From NCBI RefSeq assembly GCF_016097415.1, contig NZ_JAEHGE010000001.1, positions 583,001 through 647,000 on the forward strand: a stretch of DNA of 64,000 bases, written 5' to 3'. Below are positions 46,936 to 56,291 of the stretch, in pieces; the stretch's first letter is position 1; each line of letters opens with the position of its first letter. The translations under genes and the position numbers were made by a program. Origin of the DNA: a sulfur-oxidizing endosymbiont of Gigantopelta aegis. Its GTDB lineage: Bacteria > Pseudomonadota > Gammaproteobacteria > GRL18. Below the pieces are notes generated by a model. It saw only the letters and a program-made list of their open reading frames with translations, was not told the origin of the DNA and did no database searches.

Positions 46936-48383
46936 CGATGTTAGCACTTGCCCGTATTGCCACTGAATACAGTAAAATAATCTTATTATTACTCTTGCTC
47001 ATCACTTTGGGTTTTGCCTCACAATTACGACACCTGCAAATTGATGATGATATTTTAAATATGATCCCTACGGATCATCCAGCGCGCTTATTACAGGAAA
47101 ATATCGAACAGCAATTTGGCCTACGTGATCTGGTTATTCTGGCAGTTGAAAATCCTCAGGGAGCATTTAATGTTGAATCACTCGCCCGAATTAAGTCACT
47201 TAGTGATTATTTACAATCCCTGCCCGAAATTATTGCCGAAGATGTCACGAGTCTAGCGACAACCGATAATATCGTTGCTCATAATGATGACTTATTAATT
47301 CGTCCGCCATTAAGCAAGCTCCCTCATAATGATACTCAAGCCAAAGCCGTTTTTCAGGAAATTAAAGACAATCCATTATTTCTTAATCGTCTGGTTTCTG
47401 CTGATGCGAAGGTCATTGCAATTTTTGCCCCCCTAGCAAAAAATACCACCCGCCGCTCAGTCTATGAACAAGTCAGTCAGCATCTTGCGCAATTAGCACC
47501 AGCCAAAAATGGCGACCAAATTCTGGTCTCCGGTAATGTGATGATTGAAGGTGCTCTGGGCTTTTCCATGCGCAGTGATTTACGCCGATTAGGGCCGGTG
47601 ATTATAGTGGTTTTATTATTATTACTGAGCATCTATTTTAAACATTTCAAACTCGCCTTATTACCCATTCTGACGGGCATTATTTCTGTCATTTGGACTA
47701 TGGGCTTGCTATCAATTCTGCAAATACCGGTTTATTTACCAACCACATTAATTCCTGTGATGCTATTGGTGATTGGTATTACCGATGAGGTGCATTTAAT
47801 TGCGGTCTATAAAAATCTGGGACTGAATGAAGACCGCCATAAGAGTATTTTCAACGCCTTGAAAAAAATCATTCGTCCTATTGGCCTGACCTCTATGACC
47901 ACGGGAGTCGGCTTTGTGGCATTAAGTTTCAGCCCTATTTTACCCTTAAAACATTTTGGCTTATTCACCGCCTTTGGCATTATGGTTGCCTATTTTCTTA
48001 CCTTTAGCCTAACGCCTGCATTTTTAGCACTCATGCACCGCCCTAAAGCCTGGGCTCACTCCAATGCACTGCAGAAAAAATCCCTCATTATCTGGTTATG
48101 GTTGTCACAATTGTCTGCCAAAAACATTAGTATCAGTTTGATCTTTATCAGTTTCACGATTGCTTGGGGCGCATCAGGTATTCGTGTTGACGAAAATTGG
48201 GTTAATCGCTTTAAGTCCGGGACAATTTTATATGAATCCGATGCCCGACTTAATCAATCACTGGGTGGAACCAGCATGCTTTATGGCTATATTGTCAGCG
48301 ACCAGGGTACGCTTAAAAAACCTTTCGTATTGCAAGGTATTGAGCAATTACAACAGGCTATCAGTCAGTTAGATAACATAGGC

Positions 48384-50290
48384 GTAACTTCTCAATAAGT
48401 CTGTGCAAAACTTGAAATAAAAACAAAAAAAGTCTTGACAGCATTTTAGAGGACAAAAATTGCATTTTCACTGCCCCATGTAATTTATCCCTATAAATGA
48501 TCCTGTCGATCTGTCTCAGATCGAAATAGAATATTTTTGAATATTATCTTAACTGAGAGGGAGTTTGATCAACACAGGGCAAACTAAAGAGCCTTAAAAA
48601 GCCATGATACAATTGTTTTATTGAAAACAACCTGTATTGATTATAGTGAAAAAATTACCTCCAATTCCAGAGATACCTGAAGAAGAAAAAGACACCGGTA
48701 GTCCGATTACTCCTTGCTTTCATGGAGCAACAACAGGAAATCATTCAAAACCAACAGGTTGAAATCGATGCCCTTAAAACAGAAGTTGCTAAGCTTAAAA
48801 AGCTACCTCCAAAGCCTAAAATAAGAGCCAGTAAATTGCCAAAGGATGATGACAATGATAATCCGACAGGTCATTCAGGAAGCAAGAAAAACAACTCAGG
48901 AAATGGGACTAGTAAAAGTCGTAAACGAAAGAAGAAATTGGCTATTCATAAAACCACCGTTATCAAACCAGATAACCTGCCAGAACATTCACGTTTTTTA
49001 GGGTATCAGGATTATTTTGTTCAGGAGCTGCTGATTAAGCCTTTCAATACTCGTTATCGATTGGCTCGCTATAAAACACCCGATGGTGATACCTGTATAG
49101 GAAAATTGAGCTTTGATACACATATAGGACATTTTGGCCATACATTACAGAGTTATATCGTTTATCAATATTATCACCAGAGAGTGACTCAGCCATTGAT
49201 AATACAACAATTAACAGAATTAGGTTTTGATATTTCAACGGGTCAGATCAATGAGATTTTAATCCATGACAAAGACCATTTTCATACTGAAAAAATACAT
49301 TGCTAACTGCCGGTATCAACAATAGTACTTATATCCATGTTGATGATACGGGTAGTCGTCATGATGGAAAGAATGGTTATTGTACTCACGTTGGCAATGA
49401 AACCTTTGCCTGGTTTTCAAGTACTCGATATAAGAGCCGGATTAATTTTCTACAATTGTTACGAGGTGCTGCTGTTGATTATACGCTCAACGATGCAGCA
49501 CTTGATTATATGAGAGCAGAAAAATTACCTCACAAGCCATTGAGCGTTATTGAACAAAGTCATCAGACTTGCTTTGATAATGAAGAAGCCTGGAAATACT
49601 ATCTGCAGAACAATAGTATCATAACACAACGGCATGTTCGCATTGCCACAGAAGGCGCTTTACTGGGGGCATTAATTAACAGTGGCTTTCCAAGTGATTT
49701 GGTGATTGTGAGTGATGATGCAGGACAATTTGATATTTTGTTGCACGCATTATGTTGGATACATGCAGACAGAGTGTTTCAGCGGATACTACCACTCAAT
49801 GAGCGACATGATAAAGAACTGAACTGGGTACATACTCAGATTTGGGAACTATTTTATGATCTCAAACAATATAAACTTGAGCCAGATGATCCGTTGAAGT
49901 CAGCGATTGCTGAACATTTTGATGAATTGTGCCGGACTAAAACAAGCTTTGAAACGTTGAATCAGGCACTGAAACGATTGGCAAGAAATAAAACAGAATT
50001 ACTGCTGGTATTGGAACGGCCTGATATTCCTCTTCATAATAATTTGAGTGAAAATGATATTCGAGAATATGTTATTAAGCGTAAAATTAGTGGTAGTACA
50101 CGCTCAAAGGATGGGCAACTTTGCAGAGATACCTTTGTCAGTTTAAAGAAAACTTGTTTGAAACAAGGAATTTCATTCTGGGATTTTATTAATGACCGGA
50201 TCAGCAAGAGAAATTTGATCCCATATCTGCCTGAGTTGCTGAAAGGTAAAGTTTGTGCTGTTTAAATGCACAGACTTATTGAGAAGTTAC
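48384..50290 (+). mobile_element. IS66-type insertion sequence (single-transposase, ISBst12-like)
   Basis: The element has 1907 bp. Perfect 24-base inverted ends begin GTAACTTCTCAATAAGTC and are flanked by an exact 8-bp target duplication ACATAGGC (48376-48383 and 50291-50298). The GTAA tips and 8-bp duplication are typical of the IS66 family. Only one transposase gene is present and there is no tnpA or tnpB, as in the ISBst12 subgroup. The transposase is frameshifted. Confidence 0.92.
48646..50265 (+). pseudogene. IS66-family TnpC-like transposase with two frameshifts
   Basis: The protein begins at GTG 48646 (KKLPPIPEIPEEEK). The frame then shifts by one near 48690, so that PVVRLLLAFMEQQQEIIQ continues in the next frame. 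It shifts back near 49300, after HFHTEKIHC. The parts together show the leucine-rich N-terminus, a basic linker and the IS66 catalytic region (HVDDTGSRHDGKNGYCTHVG, VIVSDDAGQFDILLHALCWIHADR, LSENDIREYVIKRKISG). The first and third parts share one frame, so the two shifts compensate each other. The enzyme is likely dead unless programmed frameshifting occurs. Confidence 0.9.
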
Positions 50291-51121
50291 ACATAGGCAA
50301 GGTAACGTCCATTATTGATTTACTCAAGCGCAGCAATCGGGTATTAAACAATGATGATCCGCTAATGGAAATTTTGCCGGCATCAGAACAAGCCATCGCA
50401 CAACAATTGTTACTACTTGAATCCAGTGGTGATCCTAATGATTTAGAAGTATGGATTGATAACCAACAGCAGCAAGCATTATTGTGGATACAAATTAAAG
50501 ATCCCTATGCCTCCACAACCCGACAAATTTTACCTCAGCTAGAACAATTAGTTAAACAGTATATTCCTGAACTCAAGGTCTATTTTGGTGGCCCGGCACA
50601 AGTGAATGTCGCCATGGCTGATATGGTCGTCAGTAGTCAATTAAGTAGTTTAGGCCTCTCTTTTGTTGCTATTTTTCTAGTGCTAATGCTTATTTATCGC
50701 TCCCTCAGCTGGACATTTCTGGCAATGTTACCCTTAACCATCGCCCTTTTGAGTATCTTTGCCATACTGGCTATTACTGATCGCTACATTGATATACCGC
50801 TGGCAGTTCTGGCATCTATCAGTCTTGGCTTAGCAATTGATTATGCTATTTATGTGTTAGATCGTTATCGTCAGGCTCGCCTCGATGGTCAAGCACAAGC
50901 GGTACAACACAGTCTGTCTCAAAGTGGTTCTATTGTGCTTTTAAACAGCATCATTCTTGCCATTGGTTTCAGTATTCTAGTACTCTCACAGTTTGCCCCA
51001 CTGACGGCCATTGGCTTATTAACCGCTGGAGTGCTACTTATCAGTGCTAGCATTTCATTGCTATTGCCGATTTTGGCATCGCATCTATCTCTTAAATAGC
51101 CCTTAAACAACCCTTTAAAAA

Positions 51122-51934
51122 GTGAACAATAAACTTATGCCCTATTCTCTGAGTTTTTACGGTTTTATATTGATCGGCCTACTTTCTGTCAAGGGGCATG
51201 AATTGCAGGCAATGGAACAAACATCTTCGCCCGATGCTTTGACCCTGATGCTAGCAGAAAAATTGCGTGATACGGGAAATAATGAACGCGCCGATATTAG
51301 CATGATACTCATTGATGCTAAAGGAGCACAACGAGAAAGAAAACTCATTCGCCTACGTGTGAGCGATGGTCGTGAACAAAAGATTCGACTGCAATTCCAA
51401 TTTCCACCGGATCTACGTGATACAGCTTTATTGTTACATGATCATTCCGACCGTGATGATGATCGCTGGCTTTACCTACCCACCTTACGCAAAGCAAAAC
51501 GTATCTCCGGCGCTCAGAAATACCGTCATTTTCTGGGTACTGATTTTACCTATGATGAACTCGGTGGCCGTGAACCTGAGGAAGATAAACATCAACTACT
51601 GGGTGAAGAAATACTGGATAACAAAGTGGTTTATAAAATAAAAAGTATACCCATAGAACAAGAAAATCCTTATCAGTATCGTCTTACCTGGTTAGAAAAA
51701 ACAACATCCATTATTTTAAAAGAAGAATATTTTGATCGTCATGGTCGTTTAAAAAAACGTATGCTCGTTAATAATATTCAAAGCCTACAAGGTATTCCAA
51801 CCATACTGGAACGAGAAATGCAGGACATACAACAGCAACATCGTACTGTTTTGAAATTTTCTCAAGTAAAATATAATACTGATATTAGCTCACGTTTTTT
51901 TCATTCACGCCAGCTTGATCGCCCCATTAAATAA
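51122..51934 (+). CDS. LolA-like outer-membrane lipoprotein-sorting protein (PF17131 type)
   Basis: The protein has 270 residues from GTG 51122, with an ATG 15 bases later as an alternative. It has a signal peptide (SLSFYGFILIGLLSVKG). The mature part shows the LolA-like half-barrel used with MMPL exporters: MILIDAKGAQRERKLIRLRV, DTALLLHDHSDRDDDRWLYLPTLRKAKRIS and GTDFTYDELGGRE. It is probably the periplasmic lipid-carrier partner of the RND exporter encoded just upstream (22-base gap). Its stop overlaps the ATG of the next gene by one base. Confidence 0.85.
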   Translation: MNNKLMPYSLSFYGFILIGLLSVKGHELQAMEQTSSPDALTLMLAEKLRDTGNNERADISMILIDAKGAQRERKLIRLRVSDGREQKIRLQFQFPPDLRDTALLLHDHSDRDDDRWLYLPTLRKAKRISGAQKYRHFLGTDFTYDELGGREPEEDKHQLLGEEILDNKVVYKIKSIPIEQENPYQYRLTWLEKTTSIILKEEYFDRHGRLKKRMLVNNIQSLQGIPTILEREMQDIQQQHRTVLKFSQVKYNTDISSRFFHSRQLDRPIK

Positions 51935-53166
51935 TGTGCTATCGTTTTAGCCATAGCTTTTATCATAGCTTAGTCTTAGTCTGCATTCTTTTAAACAGCA
52001 ACCAAGTCCTCGCTGATAAACCACGCTGGCACTATACCTTATCAAATGATAGCGCTATTGCACTTGATGATGGCAAGACGCAAAAATTTCGCACCGTGTT
52101 TGCGCCTGAAGTGGCTTGGGATATTGTTGATGACTGGCGTTTTCGTACTCAGGCACGACTATTAAGTGATCCACAATTTGATGGTTGGAGTCATGAGTCA
52201 TCGCTGCGCGAATTCACTCTGGACTGGGCAAATGATGATAGCCGTGTACGGCTAGGTTTACAGCAAGTCGTCTGGGGACAAGCATCTGGATTTCTCTCTA
52301 GCTTTGATGTCTTTCACCCACAGGATCAACGTGAATGGCTATTACCCGCCTTTGATTTTTTGCGTAGGCCTCTGTGGATGGCACAAGCACAGCAGTTTTT
52401 TGGCGATTGGATGCTTGAGGCGCTTTGGTCACCAGAGGACAAAGTCAATCGTAGTGCCAATCAGGGTGATATTTTTTATCTCGGAAGTAAACCAGCACCT
52501 ATAGGCCAAGATATTATCGCCTACAAAAAAAAGCGTGATCATCAACGTTTGGCTCTACGTTTATCCACCAGTTTTGATAGCTTAGATCTCGCATTTATAT
52601 ATATGTCCGTACCGCAAAATAAAGCCATTATTAGTTATGAACCCGTCAGCCCCGGACAGTTAAAACAGGTCAAGCGCTATCAGCGCTATGACATATTGGG
52701 CTTGTCTCTTTCGCAACAATTAAATAATGCCATATTGCGCAGTGAGTTAAGCTATTATTCCAATATTGAAGTGCAAACAAGTAGTCTTTCAGGTGTCACT
52801 CAAAGTGATAAATTGAATTTTATCTTAGGTATGGATATGACTCTGCTCACGAATATGGATATTACTATTGAGGCTGGGCAGTATACCTTTTTGAATTATC
52901 AGGGCAACTTTATCGAACGCAAACACACCACTCGCGCTATGTTTCAGATCAGTAAAACGTTTCGCCACGATACTTTGATTCCTCGTCTGAGTATGGTCAG
53001 TGATTTACGCCAAGGCAATCTTTTATTTCGCCCCGCACTGCAATGGCGCGTGACCGATCAATTCATTGTCACTACAGGGCTGGACATTATCAGTGGTAAT
53101 GGTCAACCGTTTCAAGCCTTAGGTGATACTGATCGAGGTTTTATTCAGCTTGAATTTCGGCAATAA
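51934..53166 (+). CDS. DUF1302-like outer-membrane beta-barrel protein
   Basis: The protein has 410 residues with a signal peptide (SFYHSLVLVCILLNSNQVLA). Barrel-type strands follow, with aromatic residues at their ends (WHYTLSNDSAIAL, RLLSDPQFDGWSHESSLREFTLDWA, VWGQASGFLSSFDVF). The last strands end GFIQLEFRQ. It resembles DUF1302 proteins, which are often encoded with MMPL transporters and a LolA-like or DUF1329 protein. It is the fourth gene of the operon and follows the LolA-like gene without a gap. The role is presumably the outer-membrane exit or anchor. Confidence 0.75.
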   Translation: MCYRFSHSFYHSLVLVCILLNSNQVLADKPRWHYTLSNDSAIALDDGKTQKFRTVFAPEVAWDIVDDWRFRTQARLLSDPQFDGWSHESSLREFTLDWANDDSRVRLGLQQVVWGQASGFLSSFDVFHPQDQREWLLPAFDFLRRPLWMAQAQQFFGDWMLEALWSPEDKVNRSANQGDIFYLGSKPAPIGQDIIAYKKKRDHQRLALRLSTSFDSLDLAFIYMSVPQNKAIISYEPVSPGQLKQVKRYQRYDILGLSLSQQLNNAILRSELSYYSNIEVQTSSLSGVTQSDKLNFILGMDMTLLTNMDITIEAGQYTFLNYQGNFIERKHTTRAMFQISKTFRHDTLIPRLSMVSDLRQGNLLFRPALQWRVTDQFIVTTGLDIISGNGQPFQALGDTDRGFIQLEFRQ

Positions 53167-53197
53167 CTTATGAATTAGCAAAAATTTAAAATAAAGC

Positions 53198-53228
53198 TTG
53201 ATCTGGAGTTGACTCCAGATAGTAATAT
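53198..53228 (+). promoter_or_regulatory. MerR-family-type promoter/operator 2
   Basis: -35 TTGATC (53198-53203) and -10 TAATAT (53223-53228) have a 19-bp spacer holding TGGAG-ttga-CTCCA inside the longer palindrome CTGGAGTTGACTCCAG. It is the same design as promoter 1 and closer to ZntR boxes. It lies 51 bases before the MerP-like gene. Confidence 0.9.
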
Positions 53229-53278
53229 GTAACTATGTTAAAGAAATAGCTCAGATAAATAATATTGGAGAATTAATC

Positions 53279-53581
53279 ATGAAATCATTACTCATTAGCC
53301 TCAGCTTGCTTTTCTTCTTGGTGCTTTCGAGCCTTGCATCAGGCAAACAGGTCGTAAACATTGATATTAACGGCATGAGCTGTAAATTTTGTGCTTATAG
53401 TGTGCAAAAAAGTCTCAACACATTGCCTGGCGTTGAAAAGGCTGACGTGAATATCGATACGAATAAAGCCCAAGTGGTAATGGTTGATGGTCATGAAGCC
53501 GATATTGAATTGATCAAAAAGAAAATTATTGAATCCGGCTTTAGCCCTGCTAAAGTCACCCTAAGTAATAAAGATAACTAA
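53279..53581 (+). CDS. MerP-like periplasmic HMA metal-binding protein
   Basis: The protein has 100 residues with a signal peptide cut near LASGKQ. The mature part is one HMA domain: VVNIDINGMSCKFCAYSVQK, with the metal site CKFC, then LPGVEKADVNIDTNKAQVVM and IIESGFSP. This matches MerP, the periplasmic mercury carrier that works with MerT, whose homologue is encoded 6.3 kb upstream under a sister promoter. The thioredoxin gene follows 15 bases later. The metal specificity is unproven. Confidence 0.85.
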   Translation: MKSLLISLSLLFFLVLSSLASGKQVVNIDINGMSCKFCAYSVQKSLNTLPGVEKADVNIDTNKAQVVMVDGHEADIELIKKKIIESGFSPAKVTLSNKDN

Positions 53582-53793
53582 ACAAAGAGAAAAACGATGA
53601 ATATTGAAATTTTCTCCTCTCCCGGTTGTGGTAAATGCGGCCATGCCAAAGTGGTATTAAGTGAACTAGCAAACGAAATTGGTGGTGATAAAATCAATTG
53701 GCGTGAGGTTAATATTCTCGAAGAGATTGATTATGCCGTTGAACTTGGCGTAATGACAACACCGTCAATTGCCATTGATGGTGAATTAATTTT

Positions 53794-54837
53794 CTTGATT
53801 ACCCACAAAGCTCCGCCATATTTCGATAACTATACTATAATTATACTATAATTAAAGTATAGATTATGTGTGGAGTAGAATGATGTCAAAAAATAAAATT
53901 CAGTTTCAAGAAGGTTATAGTTTATTTGAGCTTTTTAATGATTATGGCACTGACAAACAGTGCCGACAAGCCTTATATTTAAATGGAAATTTCCTGATGG
54001 ATTTGTTTGCCCAGAGTGTGGCAATAAGACTTATTGCACTCTAGAACATCGCCATCTTTATCAGTGCCACCATTGTCATCATCAGACATCAGCAACCTGT
54101 GGGACAATATTTGATAGTACCAAACTGCCTTTATCTAAGTGGTTTTTAGCGATTCATCTTATGACTCAATTGAAGACAGCGGTTTCAGCATTAGAATTAA
54201 AGAGACAGCTTAAGGTAAGCTACAATACAGCCTGGAGTATGAAACAAAAGATCATGCAGGTTATGAAAGAACGTGATGACAGTAAACCTTTATCAGGCAT
54301 CATTCAAATTGATGATGCCTACTGGGGTGGTGAGCACAGAGGCGGCTCCAGAGGTCGTGGTTCAGAAAATAAAACACCGTTCGTTGCAGCCGTTTCTACT
54401 AATGAAGATGGACACCCGATTGCAATGAATTTAAATGTGCTTAAAGGGTTTAAATCCAGTGAAATAAAACGATGGGCACAAACTCATTTAACACCTGGAA
54501 GTACTGTTTACTCAGATGGGTTAAATTGTTTTCCTGCGGTTAAAGAAGCTGACTGTAAGCATGTTCCAATCGTCACGGGTGGTGGTGCGGCAAGTGTTGA
54601 TAAAATTGAGTTTATCTGGGTTAACACTATGATAGGTAATATTAAAAACTCTATGAAGGGAAGCTATCATTCCATTAACTCAAAACATTTACCTCGGTAT
54701 CTTGCTGAATTTTGTTATCGGTTTAATAGACGCTTTAACTTAAAAGACATGATGCCAAGGTTTTTATGCGTGGCGATGAAAACGCCACCTATGAATGGAA
54801 AGCTCCTAAAAATGGCGGAGCTTTATGGGTAATCAAG
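53794..54837 (+). mobile_element. IS1595-family (ISXO2-like) insertion sequence, copy 3
   Basis: The element has 1044 bp in the opposite orientation to copies 1 and 2. It has inverted ends CTTGATTACCCA and an exact 8-bp duplication TTAATTTT (53786-53793 and 54838-54845). It has one 11-base TATAAT-type unit fewer than copy 1 and a 2-base insertion in the transposase gene, which together account for the 9-base size difference. Confidence 0.95.
53880..54832 (+). pseudogene. ISXO2-like transposase with a 2-base insertion
   Basis: Compared with the intact copy (32991-33941), an extra AT at about 53975-53978 (CTTATATTTAAATGG in place of CTTATTTAAATGG) shifts the frame after residue 30 or so. The remaining frame starts at an out-of-context ATG and keeps the zinc ribbon and the DDE core. 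The native start (GGAG then ATGATG) is present but reads out of frame after the insertion. Confidence 0.9.
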
Positions 54838-54921
54838 TTAATTTTTGCCGGCCTGCCCTCGGCGAAAAAACTACGTATCGAACTCGAACAACGACTTCAG
54901 GCTGAGAAAGCGGAGTAACTT

Positions 54922-56226
54922 ATGATTACCTTATTATTATTAAGTGCAACACTATTAGGCTTACTGGCTTTTTTTGAACCTTGCACCATTGCCACCCATA
55001 CTTTGTTTTCTGTGCGCGTTAACCAAGCCAATGATCGCCAGGCCTACTATGATTTATTTCTTGTTTGGCTCAGCCGCACACTCTTATTAATAGGTTTACT
55101 CACACTTGCTGTGATCTTAATCGAGCCCCCTCAATGGGGAATTTATACCCCCAGCATCATTTTATCTATCATGGCGATGGTCTATGTCATTTCACGTTTC
55201 ACCTATATTCCCGTGCCCCATTTGGAGTTTTTCAAATTACTGCCCGGCGCTCAAAATTTACCCTTTTCGTTACAATTAGGCCTGACTCTACCCGCCTGTA
55301 CTCTGCCCTTAGTCGTGGTCACCATGGGCATGGCTGTCACGGTTAATTCCATTGGCTTTGCTATCCTGTCTGGCTTTTTGTTTGCTACTTTATTTACCCT
55401 GCCCTTGTTCATTACCGCCTATAAAGGTGTCCATGACGAGACTAAACAATTACTCAATCAGGCCGCTAAAAGCAGCCCCTATCTAACGGCATTATTGTTA
55501 CTTGGAACCGCCTTATATTTGTTAATGCCAAGCATGAACATCACTGCTGAAGCACTCAAGCAAACCTTGCAAACAGCCAGTTGGGCAGGTATCGGCCTGT
55601 CATTTATGGCGGGACTTGTCTTCAGTTTTAATCCCGTTTCTTTCGCCTCTGTGCCCGTTATGCTTGCTTATGTTACCAAGGCGCATGAACCTAAACGTGC
55701 GGTATTGATGGGAGGGGCATTTGTCTTTGGTATGCTAACGACTCATGTAGTGCTTGGTGTTGCAGCTGCGTTGGGTGGTGAATGGGTGCAAAGTATCATG
55801 GGTAGGCAATGGGGTTTATTATTAGGCCCTGTATTAATTATTATGGGATTGATGTGGTCTGGACTCATTAATATTCGCCTACCCTGGTTTGGTGTTAAGG
55901 GAAGAAAAGTCACGGGAATTTGGGGTGCTTTTTTATTGGCGATTCCATTTTCTGTTGCCGTTTGCCCCTTCTGTACACCCGCCTTATTGGTTACTCTAAC
56001 CGCCAGTGCTGCAATAGGCTCAGTCAGCTTTGGCTTTGTTTTATTGTTGGCCTTTGCTCTGGGGCGCAGTATCCCCATTATTTTAGGCGCATGGAGTATG
56101 GGCTGGCTGGAATCCCTGCAAGTGTTGTCCCGACATCAAAAAATATTTGAAATCAGTGCCGGTGTTGTGTTAATTCTGGCTGGCTTCTATATGCTAAATG
56201 AGTATTTTTTACTGATTGAATATTAA
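54922..56226 (+). CDS. Duplicated CcdA/DsbD-like thiol transporter
   Basis: Inner-membrane protein of 434 residues with about 12 helices that reads as two CcdA-like halves. The first half (about 1-200) has the Cys pair in FFEPCTIATH and LTLPACTLP. The second half (about 225-434) has SFNPVSFASVP, where the usual Cys is Val, and VAVCPFCTPALL. CcdA moves electrons from cytoplasmic thioredoxin to the periplasm. It follows the broken thioredoxin gene by 3 bases and shares MerR-type promoter 2. The pair could keep the thiols of the MerP-like protein reduced or load it (inference). A hairpin of the GTAGGGTGGG type follows. Confidence 0.8.
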   Translation: MITLLLLSATLLGLLAFFEPCTIATHTLFSVRVNQANDRQAYYDLFLVWLSRTLLLIGLLTLAVILIEPPQWGIYTPSIILSIMAMVYVISRFTYIPVPHLEFFKLLPGAQNLPFSLQLGLTLPACTLPLVVVTMGMAVTVNSIGFAILSGFLFATLFTLPLFITAYKGVHDETKQLLNQAAKSSPYLTALLLLGTALYLLMPSMNITAEALKQTLQTASWAGIGLSFMAGLVFSFNPVSFASVPVMLAYVTKAHEPKRAVLMGGAFVFGMLTTHVVLGVAAALGGEWVQSIMGRQWGLLLGPVLIIMGLMWSGLINIRLPWFGVKGRKVTGIWGAFLLAIPFSVAVCPFCTPALLVTLTASAAIGSVSFGFVLLLAFALGRSIPIILGAWSMGWLESLQVLSRHQKIFEISAGVVLILAGFYMLNEYFLLIEY

Positions 56227-56255
56227 GGTAAAAAAAATTACCCTTCAGCGCATTT

Positions 56256-56289
56256 GTAGGGTGGGTATGGCTTTATCTGCCCACCCTAC
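56256..56289. repeat. Palindromic repeat (GTAGGGTGGG type)
   Basis: GTAGGGTGGG (56256-56265) pairs with CCCACCCTAC (56280-56289). It lies between the convergent CcdA-like and cptA genes and can also work as their terminator. It shares its core with the elements at 11889 and 60153. Confidence 0.7.
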
Positions 56290-56291
56290 TT

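Larger units (their letters stand above)
46938..51099 (+). pseudogene. RND/MMPL-family exporter, split by an IS66-type element
   Basis: Removing 48384-50290 and one target copy (ACATAGGC) restores 749 codons in one frame (LDNIG joined to KVTSIIDLLK). I start at the ATG at 46938 and not at an earlier in-frame ATG at 46836, which lies inside the previous gene. The protein shows an N-terminal TM, a periplasmic porter-like part, a cluster of TMs with VIGITDEVHLIAVYKNLG and PIGLTSMTTGVGFVALSFS, then a second half with FLVLMLIYRSLSW and SLGLAIDYAIYVLDRYRQ. This is the MMPL/hydrophobe-exporter branch of RND. It is followed by LolA-like and DUF1302-like genes, a known neighbourhood for this transporter type. 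Confidence 0.9.
53597..54918 (+). pseudogene. Small thioredoxin-family protein, split by an IS1595-type element
   Basis: Removing 53794-54837 and one target copy (TTAATTTT) gives an in-frame protein of 89 residues (GELIF joined to AGLPSAKKLRIEL). It has a redox site CGKC in SSPGCGKCGHAKVVLSEL and the cis-Pro segment GVMTTPSIAIDGELIF, with no signal peptide. It would be a cytoplasmic glutaredoxin-like partner for a CcdA-type transporter encoded directly after it (3-base gap). As it stands, the native protein is cut after IDGELIF and the tail is IS-derived. Confidence 0.88.

Noticed and set aside
55743-56078. 111-codon minus-strand frame within the CcdA-like gene
   Set aside because: Antisense to conserved membrane helices, with no independent support.
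46513-56226. Classical mer mercury-resistance operon
   Set aside because: MerT- and MerP-like proteins are present, but there is no MerA reductase or MerR in the window and the other genes are exporter and thiol genes, so I did not call it mer.
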